Positions 1 through 6,282 of a stretch of 7,540 bases of DNA are shown piece by piece. The position numbers and the translations under genes are program-made. The stretch's first letter is position 1; the number at the start of each line of letters is the position of its first letter. Source of the stretch: Bordetella parapertussis (lineage in GTDB: Bacteria > Pseudomonadota > Gammaproteobacteria > Burkholderiales > Burkholderiaceae_C); NCBI GenBank assembly GCA_945907335.1, contig CAMDSU010000083.1:1-7540 (forward strand), given 5' to 3'. Below the pieces are notes generated by a model, which did not search any database, was not told where the DNA came from, and saw nothing but the letters and a program-made list of their open reading frames with translations.

Positions 1-3000
1 GGCCGTTTGCTAGATGCAGCGCAAGTTGCGGTAGACCAATTTGCCCAGCAATTCGAGCGACAGCAAGGGCTCCGCAAAAAAGCCCAAAAAGTGTTGCGTA
101 AATGCACCGCTCACGACAATATCAAGTTCGATGCCATGAGCCGGGTGTCTCACGTGACCGATGCCACCGACTGGCGTGTCGAATACCCGTTTGTGGTGCT
201 CACCCCTGACAGCGAAGCCGAAATGGCGCGATTGGTGAAAGCCTGTATCGAACTGGGATTGACCATCGTGCCGCGCGGCGGCGGTACCGGTTACACCGGC
301 GGCGCGATCCCCCTGACATGGCAAAGCGTGGTGATCAACACCGAAAAACTCACCGCCATGCATGCGGTGCAAACCATGGTGTTGCCCGGCTTGCAAGAAG
401 CCACTGCCACGCTGTGGACCGAAGCTGGGGTGGTGACGCAACGCGTCGCCGAAGCCGCCGAGGCCGCCGGTCTGGTGTTTGCGGTTGACCCGACCTCTGC
501 TGAAGCGTCTTGCATCGGCGGCAACATCGCCATGAACGCGGGCGGCAAAAAAGCTGTGCTCTGGGGTACGGCGCTGGATAATTTGGCGAGCTGGCGCATG
601 GTCACGCCGGAAGCTTTGTGGTTGGAGGTGGTGCGACTCAACCACAACCTGGGCAAGATCCACGATGCAGACGTGGCCAGTTTCGAGCTGCGCTACTTTG
701 AAGCCGACGGCGTCACGCCTTTGCGCACCGAGCGTCTGGATATTCCCGGCGGCAGTTTTCGCAAAGCCGGTTTGGGCAAAGACGTCACCGACAAATTTTT
801 GAGCGGTCTGCCCGGCGTGCAAAAAGAAGGCTGCGACGGCTTGATCACCAGCGCGCGCTGGATCTTGCACCGCATGCCGGCTCACACCCGCACCGTGTGT
901 CTGGAGTTTTTCGGGCCAGCACACCAAGCAGTGCCCAGCATTGTTGAAATCAAAGACTATATGTTCGAGGTCGCCAAACAAACCGGCACCTTGCTGGCAG
1001 GCTTGGAACATTTGGACAACCGCTATTTGAAAGCCGTGGGTTACACCACCAAGTCCAAGCGCGGCGGTTTGCCCAAGATGGTGTTGTTCGGCGATATCGC
1101 CGGTGACGATGCCGATGACGTGGCCCGTGTCACGTCTGAAGTGGTGCGCTTGGCCAACGCCCGCAGCGGCGAAGGTTTCATCGCCATCAGCCCCGAGGCG
1201 CGCAAAAAATTCTGGCTCGACCGCAAACGCACGGCGGCCATCAGCAGGCACACCAACGCGTTCAAGATCAACGAAGACGTGGTGATTCCTCTGCCACGCA
1301 TGGCCGAGTACACCGACGGCATTGAACGCATCAATATAGAGTTGTCGTTGAGTAACAAAATTTCCCTGTGTGATGCCTTGCACGACTTGCTCAGCAACGG
1401 CCAACTGCCCATGGCGGCGGTGGACGATGAACTCGACCGCCCGTCTCCTGAGTTGCTGCAAGAGCGGGTCGAGCAAGCGCTGCTGTTGATTGGCGATGTG
1501 CGCAGCTTGTGGCAGTCGTGGTTAAGCGGCATAGACCAGTTTCAATTGCAATTGCAAAACCACGAATTGCGGGCCAGTTGGAAAACACAACTCCGCGCTG
1601 AGCTTCACAACCTGTTCAGTGGTGCGGCGTTCGCACCTTTGCGTCGCGAGTTTGACAAGGTGCACCAGCAGGTGCTCAAAGGCCGGGTCTGGGCGGCGCT
1701 GCATATGCACGCCGGTGACGGCAATGTGCACACCAACCTGCCAGTCAACAGTGACGATTACGACATGCTGCAAACCGCGCATCAGGCGGTCGATCGCATC
1801 ATGGCGCTGGCGCGTTCGCTCGACGGTGTCATCTCCGGTGAGCACGGCATTGGCATCACCAAATTGGAATATTTGACGGATGCAGAGTTGCAACCGTTTG
1901 CAGATTACAAAGCGCGCATTGACCCGAACGGCCATTTCAACAAAGGCAAATTGCTGCGCCAACCCACCCAACCGGATGACCAAGTGCGACACGCAGACCT
2001 GAGCCAAGCCTATACGCCGAGCTTTGGTTTGATGGGACATGAATCATTGATCATGCAGCAGTCCGACATCGGCGCGATTTCCGATTCGATCAAAGATTGC
2101 TTGCGCTGCGGCAAATGCAAACCGGTATGCGCCACGCATGTACCGCGCGCCAATTTGCTCTACAGCCCGCGCGACAAAATTTTGGCCACTTCATTGCTGA
2201 TTGAAGCCTTCTTGTATGAGGAGCAAACCCGACGTGGTGTGTCCATCAAGCATTGGGAAGAATTCGAAGATGTGGCCGACCATTGCACGCTGTGCCACAA
2301 ATGCGCGACCCCTTGCCCGGTGAACATCGACTTCGGCGAGGTCAGCATGAACATGCGCAATTTGTTGCGCAAAATGGGTCAGCAAAGTTTCAGACCGGCT
2401 TCTGCATTTCAGTCTTGGCTGGTGGGTACTGTGAACCCGCAGGCTATCAATGTGGGACATCAACTCACGCGTCTGGGCATGCAAGCGCAACGCATTGCCA
2501 ATGGCGTGTTCGGCACGCTGGCACGCAAACAAACCCGCCAGCCGCCGGCCTCCATTGGCGCGGCCAGCATCAAAGCACAAGTGATTCATTTTGTGAACAA
2601 AAAAATGCCGGCCGGTTTGCCCAACAAAACCGCACGCGCTTTGCTTGACATTGAAGACCGGGATTACGTGCCGATCATCCGCAACCCGCAAACCACCAGC
2701 GCCGACGCCGAAGCCGTGTTTTATTTTCCCGGCTGCGGCTCAGAGCGTTTGTTCAGCCAGGTCGGTTTGGCGACGCAAGCCATGCTGTGGCATGTGGGTG
2801 TGCAAACCGTGTTGCCGCCGGGTTATTTGTGCTGCGGTTATCCGCAACGCGGTTCGGGCCAGCAGGACAAGGCCGACAAAATCATCACTGACAACCGAGT
2901 GTTGTTTCACCGTGTGGCCAACACGCTGAATTATTTGGATATCAAAACCGTGGTGGTGAGTTGCGGCACCTGTTTTGACCAGCTGCAAGGCTACGAGTTC

Positions 3001-3507
3001 GACAAAATTTTCCCGGGTTGCCGCATCGTGGATATCCATGAATTTTTGCTAGAAAAAGGGGTGACTTTGCCGGGACAGCAGGCCTACCTGTACCATGATC
3101 CTTGTCACAGTCCCATGAAACAGCAAGCACCCATGAAAACCGTTAAAGCTTTGTTGGGCGATCAGGTGGTGGAGAGCAAACGCTGCTGCGGTGAAAGCGG
3201 CGGACTGGCGTATTCGCGCCCCGATGTGTCGACGCAAATCCGTTTTCGCAAGGAAGAGGAAATCTTGGCGGGCGAGGCTGAAATGCGGGACAAGGGCTGG
3301 GTGGATCCCAAAGAAAATATCAAAGTGCTGACCTCGTGCCCGAGTTGCCTTATCGGCTTGAACCGTTTTCAGGATGATTTGCAAAACGGCTTGCTCGAAG
3401 CCGACTACATCGTGGTTGAAATGGCCAAAAAAATCCTGGGTGACAACTGGATGCCCGAGTATGTGCAAGTCGCAAACAATGGCGGCATCGAACGCGTATT
3501 GGTATAA
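1..3507 (+). CDS. FAD-linked oxidase fused to Fe-S/CCG oxidoreductase (5' end outside window)
   Basis: Probable D-2-hydroxyacid dehydrogenase that carries electrons from FAD through iron-sulfur clusters to the respiratory chain. The substrate is not readable from sequence. The frame is open to base 1, and the TTG at 7 is unlikely to be the true start: relatives in Burkholderiales (DUF3683-type, about 1300 residues) carry roughly 100-150 more N-terminal residues. Numbering from base 1, the FAD_binding_4 module has [11 protein letters not shown] at 91-101. The FAD-oxidase C-terminal module has [10 protein letters not shown] (570-579) and GEHGIG (613-618), the metal/substrate-site motifs of the GlcD/D-LDH/D-2-hydroxyglutarate dehydrogenase group. 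Two CX2CX2CX3C motifs follow (Cys 700/703/706/710 and 762/765/768/772). Two CCG modules come next (Cys912, CCG 944-946, Cys988/991; Cys1035, CCG 1062-1064, Cys1113/1116), as in GlcF. The layout resembles E. coli YdiJ but is longer. No frameshift or internal stop is seen. It is probably cotranscribed with the next gene. Family assignment is firm; substrate is inference. Confidence 0.93.
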   Translation, partial: GRLLDAAQVAVDQFAQQFERQQGLRKKAQKVLRKCTAHDNIKFDAMSRVSHVTDATDWRVEYPFVVLTPDSEAEMARLVKACIELGLTIVPRGGGTGYTGGAIPLTWQSVVINTEKLTAMHAVQTMVLPGLQEATATLWTEAGVVTQRVAEAAEAAGLVFAVDPTSAEASCIGGNIAMNAGGKKAVLWGTALDNLASWRMVTPEALWLEVVRLNHNLGKIHDADVASFELRYFEADGVTPLRTERLDIPGGSFRKAGLGKDVTDKFLSGLPGVQKEGCDGLITSARWILHRMPAHTRTVCLEFFGPAHQAVPSIVEIKDYMFEVAKQTGTLLAGLEHLDNRYLKAVGYTTKSKRGGLPKMVLFGDIAGDDADDVARVTSEVVRLANARSGEGFIAISPEARKKFWLDRKRTAAISRHTNAFKINEDVVIPLPRMAEYTDGIERINIELSLSNKISLCDALHDLLSNGQLPMAAVDDELDRPSPELLQERVEQALLLIGDVRSLWQSWLSGIDQFQLQLQNHELRASWKTQLRAELHNLFSGAAFAPLRREFDKVHQQVLKGRVWAALHMHAGDGNVHTNLPVNSDDYDMLQTAHQAVDRIMALARSLDGVISGEHGIGITKLEYLTDAELQPFADYKARIDPNGHFNKGKLLRQPTQPDDQVRHADLSQAYTPSFGLMGHESLIMQQSDIGAISDSIKDCLRCGKCKPVCATHVPRANLLYSPRDKILATSLLIEAFLYEEQTRRGVSIKHWEEFEDVADHCTLCHKCATPCPVNIDFGEVSMNMRNLLRKMGQQSFRPASAFQSWLVGTVNPQAINVGHQLTRLGMQAQRIANGVFGTLARKQTRQPPASIGAASIKAQVIHFVNKKMPAGLPNKTARALLDIEDRDYVPIIRNPQTTSADAEAVFYFPGCGSERLFSQVGLATQAMLWHVGVQTVLPPGYLCCGYPQRGSGQQDKADKIITDNRVLFHRVANTLNYLDIKTVVVSCGTCFDQLQGYEFDKIFPGCRIVDIHEFLLEKGVTLPGQQAYLYHDPCHSPMKQQAPMKTVKALLGDQVVESKRCCGESGGLAYSRPDVSTQIRFRKEEEILAGEAEMRDKGWVDPKENIKVLTSCPSCLIGLNRFQDDLQNGLLEADYIVVEMAKKILGDNWMPEYVQVANNGGIERVLV

Positions 3508-3509
3508 AC

Positions 3510-3920
3510 ATGGCAGGACTGCAATCCACCACCCCTCAGCCAACCGACATCGTGTTGCATGGCGCTTCTAAAACCTTAGAGGTTTCGTTTGACAACGGCC
3601 AGTCGTTTCGTTTGCCTTTTGAGCTGTTGCGGGTTTACAGCCCGTCGGCCGAAGTGCAAGGCCACGGCCCTGGGCAGGAAGTCTTGCAAACCGGCAAACG
3701 CCATGTCGGCATACTCAGCTTGGAGCCGGTGGGCAATTACGGTGTGCAGCCATCGTTTAGCGATGGCCACAACAGCGGCATCTTCTCGTGGGACTACCTG
3801 CATTTTCTGGGCGTCAGCCAAGACCGCTTGTGGGTTCAGTACGAGCAGCGTTTGCAACAAGCCGGTGTAGACCGGGACGCACCCATGTCGGCTGGTAGCG
3901 GCCCGGCCTGCCATTCATAG
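3510..3920 (+). CDS. DUF971 protein (gamma-butyrobetaine hydroxylase N-terminal-like domain)
   Basis: Small soluble protein of 136 residues, essentially a single DUF971 / GBBH-like_N domain (about residues 12-110). Recognisable family signatures are [10 protein letters not shown] (40-49), GHGPGQ (51-56), [17 protein letters not shown] (71-87) and SGIFSWDYL (89-97). In eukaryotic gamma-butyrobetaine hydroxylase this domain binds zinc through three cysteines and a histidine. Here the cysteine positions read YSPSAEV, the His of SDGH is kept, and the only cysteine is at 134 in the tail, so a zinc site is unlikely. The dioxygenase domain is absent. The ATG lies 2 nt after the stop of the upstream oxidoreductase, without a clear Shine-Dalgarno sequence, which suggests translational coupling. 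ubiE follows 8 nt after its stop. The biochemical function is unknown; DUF971 also occurs attached to Mrp/HCF101-type iron-sulfur carriers, so an Fe-S link is possible but unproven. Confidence 0.9.
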   Translation: MAGLQSTTPQPTDIVLHGASKTLEVSFDNGQSFRLPFELLRVYSPSAEVQGHGPGQEVLQTGKRHVGILSLEPVGNYGVQPSFSDGHNSGIFSWDYLHFLGVSQDRLWVQYEQRLQQAGVDRDAPMSAGSGPACHS

Positions 3921-3928
3921 GACAACAC

Positions 3929-4660
3929 ATGGCCACCACAGATTTCGGTTTTAAGACAGTTGACGAGCAAGAAAAAGCGCGCCGGGTGCGTGGCGTATTT
4001 GATTCAGTGGCGTCCAAATACGACATCATGAACGACTTGATGTCGCTCGGGTTACACCGCGCATGGAAGGCCTACACGGTCATGGTTGCCAATGTGAAGC
4101 CCGGACAAAAGGTGTTGGACATTGCCGGGGGCACGGGCGACATGGCCATGGCGTTTGCCGGCAAGGTGGGCGCACGGGGGCAGGTGGTGCACACCGACAT
4201 CAATTTGGCCATGCTCAAACAAGGCCGTGACCGATTGACCGACAAAGGTATTTTGCTGCCCACTACCGTCTGCGATGCCGAGCAACTGCCTTTTGCAGAT
4301 GCCCACTTTGACTTGGTGTGCGTGGCTTTTGGCTTGCGCAACATGACCCACAAAGACCGCGCTTTGCAAGAAATGGCGCGTGTGCTCAAACCCGGGGGTA
4401 AGTTGCTGGTGCTGGAATTTTCCAAAATCGCTCCGCCTTTGGCCAAAGCCTACGACTGGTATTCGTTTGAAATCTTGCCGCGTTTGGGCAATTTGGTGGC
4501 CGCAGACGCTGCCAGTTACCGGTACTTGGCCGAATCTATTCGCATGCATCCAGATCAGCAGACGCTCAAAGCCCTTATGCAAGATAGTGGTTTTGCCCAT
4601 GTGGATATACACAACCTGAATTTGGGGGTTGTCGCACTTCATGTTGCAATACGGTGTTGA
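3929..4660 (+). CDS. ubiE: Ubiquinone/menaquinone biosynthesis C-methyltransferase UbiE
   Basis: SAM-dependent C-methyltransferase of 243 residues (E. coli UbiE has 251). It methylates the benzoquinol ring of the ubiquinone intermediate (DDMQH2 to DMQH2) and, in menaquinone makers, demethylmenaquinol; it acts in the cytoplasm at the membrane-associated Ubi complex. Visible signatures are [20 protein letters not shown] near the N-terminus, SAM motif [11 protein letters not shown] (62-71), the acidic ribose-binding loop DIN (90-92), DAEQLPF (116-122), FGLRNM (134-139), and the typical ending [11 protein letters not shown]. The start is well supported: AGGA at 3919-3922, overlapping the stop codon of the DUF971 gene, is 6 nt from the ATG. 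No terminator lies between it and the next gene 34 nt downstream. The [10 protein letters not shown] ending replaces the more common NL(T/S)xG(I/V)VALH by one residue and looks harmless. Family assignment is certain. Confidence 0.98.
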   Translation: MATTDFGFKTVDEQEKARRVRGVFDSVASKYDIMNDLMSLGLHRAWKAYTVMVANVKPGQKVLDIAGGTGDMAMAFAGKVGARGQVVHTDINLAMLKQGRDRLTDKGILLPTTVCDAEQLPFADAHFDLVCVAFGLRNMTHKDRALQEMARVLKPGGKLLVLEFSKIAPPLAKAYDWYSFEILPRLGNLVAADAASYRYLAESIRMHPDQQTLKALMQDSGFAHVDIHNLNLGVVALHVAIRC

Positions 4661-4694
4661 TGTGTGTCCGCGTATTTTTGGGAGTTCCAGTCTT

Positions 4695-5648
4695 ATGAAA
4701 TTCATCAGTATTGTTTTAACTTTGTTCATGGCCATGGCCAGTTCGCATGCCGACGCGGCTAAGCGCATGGGCGGAGGCAAATCCTTTGGCAAACAATCTG
4801 GCAATGTGACGCAGCGTGATGCTGCCCGTCCTGCCCCGGGTGCGTCGCCCAATGCGGCACCTTCACAATCAGCTGCGGCTGCTGCCCCACGTCGTCCTTG
4901 GGGCGCGATGCTGGGCGGTTTGGCCGCTGGTCTGGGCTTGGCTTGGTTGGCCCATTCCTTGGGCTTTGGTTCCGAATTCGGTCAAATCCTGATGTTCGGT
5001 TTGCTTGCTATGTTGGCTGTGGGGGTGATTGGCTACTTCATGCGCCGCCGTGCAACCGCCACTCCCAGCCCTTACGCCTATGGCGGCGGCAGTGGGTCGT
5101 CCATCAACCCTGGCAATATGCCGCAATACAACCCCGCCAAAGTGGGTAACGATGCCTCTGCCAGACCGTGGGAGCAGACCAACACCTCTTTTGACAGCTC
5201 GGCTGCCCCTCGTGGGGGTGTTCGCATTGGCTCATCCTTGGTCGGAGGAAACCAGAATTGGTTCATTCCCGCAGACTTCGATGTACAAGGCTTTGTCTCT
5301 GCCGCTAAACAAAACTTCATCAGCTTGCAAGCGGCTTGGGACCATGCGGATATTCCTGCATTGCGCGCCATGATGACCGACAGCATGTTGCATGAAATTC
5401 AAACCCAATTGGCCGAAAGAGGGCAGTTGGTGCAAGGCCCGAATTCCACTGAAGTGGTGATGCTTGAGGCCCAATTGTTAGGTATTGAGGATCTGGGTGA
5501 GGGCTATATGGCCAGCATTGAGTTCTCCGGCATGATCCGTGAAGAACCCCATGCTGCACCCAACCCCTTCCGTGAGGTGTGGAACATGACCAAGCCAAAA
5601 ACAGGCGATGGAGGTTGGTTGGTAGCAGGGGTACAAGCCTTGCAATAA
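4695..5648 (+). CDS. Tim44-like domain protein with signal peptide and membrane segments
   Basis: Inner-membrane or periplasmic protein of 317 residues. The ATG at 4695 is chosen because it begins a good Sec signal (MKFISIVLTLFMAMASS, likely cleavage after ADA at residue 21) and has GGGAG at 4680-4684, 10 nt upstream; a longer frame from TTG 4629 would overlap ubiE and bury the signal. After the signal come KRMGGGKSFGKQ (about 23-34), typical of bacterial Tim44-like proteins, an Ala/Pro/Gln-rich linker, and two hydrophobic stretches (about 70-92 and 95-116) ending in MRRR (116-119). A Gly/Ser/Pro-rich linker follows, then a Tim44 C-terminal domain (NTF2-like fold, about 200-317). The mitochondrial Tim44 C-terminal domain binds membrane lipid; the bacterial function is not established. 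The gene lies between ubiE and ubiJ, which E. coli keeps adjacent, so a role in handling quinone lipids is possible but only inferred. A strong terminator follows. Confidence 0.9.
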   Translation: MKFISIVLTLFMAMASSHADAAKRMGGGKSFGKQSGNVTQRDAARPAPGASPNAAPSQSAAAAAPRRPWGAMLGGLAAGLGLAWLAHSLGFGSEFGQILMFGLLAMLAVGVIGYFMRRRATATPSPYAYGGGSGSSINPGNMPQYNPAKVGNDASARPWEQTNTSFDSSAAPRGGVRIGSSLVGGNQNWFIPADFDVQGFVSAAKQNFISLQAAWDHADIPALRAMMTDSMLHEIQTQLAERGQLVQGPNSTEVVMLEAQLLGIEDLGEGYMASIEFSGMIREEPHAAPNPFREVWNMTKPKTGDGGWLVAGVQALQ

Positions 5649-5653
5649 CCCGG
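5625..5653 (+). repeat. Direct repeat copy 1 (3' end of Tim44-like gene)
   Basis: This 29-bp stretch contains the last seven codons and stop of the Tim44-like gene plus 5 bp downstream. It matches 5701-5729 at 26 of 29 positions; the three differences (A/G, C/T, C/T) are all transitions. It begins GCAGGGGTACAAGCC and ends in CCGG. The two copies are 76 bp apart start to start and lie on either side of the terminator. Confidence 0.88.
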
Positions 5654-5660
5654 ATCTGGT

Positions 5661-5714
5661 GCTTGCAACCCCGCCGCCCCCTTGAGGGGCGGATTTTTTT
5701 GCAGGGGTGCAAGC
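5661..5714 (+). other. Outer stem enclosing the terminator hairpin
   Basis: GCTTGCAACCCC (5661-5672) can pair with GGGGTGCAAGC (5704-5714) in 11 base pairs with one bulged A at 5668. This encloses the 7-bp terminator hairpin and its T-run. The 3' arm lies inside direct repeat copy 2. The same left arm can also pair, less well, with GGGGTACAAGC in copy 1 (5628-5638), so two alternative folds are possible. The pairing is seen directly in the sequence; any regulatory effect or protection of the mRNA 3' end is inference. Confidence 0.55.
5674..5700 (+). terminator. Rho-independent terminator after the Tim44-like gene
   Basis: A perfect 7-bp GC-rich stem, CCGCCCC (5674-5680) with GGGGCGG (5686-5692), closes a 5-nt CTTGA loop. 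It is followed by A and seven T (5694-5700), a classical intrinsic terminator. It begins 26 nt after the Tim44-like stop codon and should end most transcripts from the upstream genes, leaving ubiJ-ubiB to read-through or its own promoter. The reverse strand lacks a comparable T-run before the stem, so it looks one-directional. Confidence 0.9.
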
Positions 5715-5725
5715 CTTGTAATAAT
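5698..5725 (+). promoter_or_regulatory. Weak candidate promoter for ubiJ-ubiB
   Basis: A possible -35 TTTGCA (5698-5703, 4 of 6 to TTGACA), a 16-nt spacer, and a -10 AATAAT (5720-5725, 5 of 6 to TATAAT) lie just after the terminator and 41 nt before the ubiJ start. Position fits the need for a promoter here, but such matches arise by chance. The -10 sits in repeat copy 2, where a C-to-T difference from copy 1 provides its final T. Confidence 0.25.
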
Positions 5726-5729
5726 CCGG
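5701..5729 (+). repeat. Direct repeat copy 2 (downstream of terminator)
   Basis: This is the second copy of the 29-bp repeat, starting immediately after the terminator T-run with GCAGGGGTGCAAGCC. Read as codons it gives AGVQAL followed by two TAA stops, echoing the AGVQALQ end of the Tim44-like protein. It is 76 bp from copy 1, so it is not in the same frame, and it is not translated from the upstream gene. It looks like a duplicated gene end, either from a local tandem duplication or from insertion of the terminator segment between copies. Confidence 0.88.
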
Positions 5730-5766
5730 TTTGTCAGTCTTTTCAACAGCACACCGGACTTTTTAA

Positions 5767-6282
5767 ATGGCTATTGCTTCTTCTCTCGCAGACGTGTCTG
5801 CCCGTTTGTCTGGTTTCATGCTGGCGTTTCGTTTGCCGGATTGGCTGCTGCATGAGTTACAGGACAAACTGGTGTTGCTGCTCAACCATGTCCTTGGTCA
5901 GGAACCGGCAGCCACAGAGCGCTTGCGCAGACAGCAAGGACAATGCATTCAAGTCAGTTGGCGAGACTACCGATTGCAATGGCTGATCACCCCGGCTGGT
6001 TTGTTGACCCGCGCCGAAGCCGATGTCGCCGCCGATTTGCATTTGCATATCAACCAAGACCAACCGCTGTCATTGCTACAAACCTTGGCCAAAGGTGAAA
6101 AACCGACCATGCGAATTGATGGCGATGTGATGCTGGCCGCCGATATCAATTGGTTGGTAGACCATGTGCGCTGGGACATGGAAGAAGACTTATCGCGCGT
6201 GTTCGGTGACGCTGCCGCGCATCACATGGCGACTTTCTTCAAACGTATCGCCACCGCCTTGCGCGAGTTTGCCGCCAAATGA
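5767..6282 (+). CDS. ubiJ: Ubiquinone biosynthesis accessory factor UbiJ (SCP2 domain)
   Basis: Protein of 171 residues (E. coli UbiJ has 201) that in the known family binds hydrophobic ubiquinone intermediates through an SCP2 (sterol carrier protein 2) fold and, with UbiK, supports the soluble Ubi complex. The SCP2-like part covers about residues 20-125 ([16 protein letters not shown] at 64-79, IDGD at 117-120). It is followed by the betaproteobacterial UbiJ signature [16 protein letters not shown] (127-142) and a helical C-terminal tail. An in-frame TAA directly precedes the ATG, so this is the earliest possible start; GGA at 5756-5758, 8 nt upstream, is a weak ribosome-binding site. Met18 (5818) is a less likely alternative start. 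The gene follows the terminator and overlaps ubiB by 4 nt, as expected for the ubiJ-ubiB pair. Family call rests on these motifs plus context. Confidence 0.93.
   Translation: MAIASSLADVSARLSGFMLAFRLPDWLLHELQDKLVLLLNHVLGQEPAATERLRRQQGQCIQVSWRDYRLQWLITPAGLLTRAEADVAADLHLHINQDQPLSLLQTLAKGEKPTMRIDGDVMLAADINWLVDHVRWDMEEDLSRVFGDAAAHHMATFFKRIATALREFAAK

Noticed and set aside
448..471. Short GCCGAAGCC-type run resembling a tandem repeat
   Set aside because: It is simply the AEAAEAAG segment of a helix in the FAD domain, with no regular unit beyond the codons.
10..1476. 488-codon open frame on the minus strand, opposite the FAD-linked oxidase
   Set aside because: The plus strand encodes a clear conserved enzyme here. 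The minus-strand product is rich in His, Gln and Gly with no recognisable domain, as expected from the mirror of GC-biased codons.
2253..2648. 131-codon alternative frame on the plus strand
   Set aside because: It overlaps the iron-sulfur part of the oxidoreductase, has no recognisable family, and is low in likely structure; it is a frame shadow.
3425..3431. Run of seven A as a possible frameshift site
   Set aside because: It is ordinary AAA AAA ATC coding in a conserved stretch, and the frame continues correctly to the natural C-terminus; no downstream structure or alternative product supports programmed slippage.
4629..4694. Upstream TTG start extending the Tim44-like protein by 22 residues
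   Set aside because: It would overlap ubiE and place 22 extra residues ahead of a good Sec signal that starts at ATG 4695, which also has its own ribosome-binding site.
5731..5736. TTGTCA as a -35 element upstream of ubiJ
   Set aside because: At 16-18 nt spacing the sequence is GC-rich (around CCGGACT) with no -10; the nearest AT-rich block is about 25 nt away.
5579..5986. 135-codon plus-strand frame spanning the terminator and the start of ubiJ
   Set aside because: It runs through the terminator hairpin and overlaps two real genes in other frames, and its product is Cys-rich and unlike any family I recognise.
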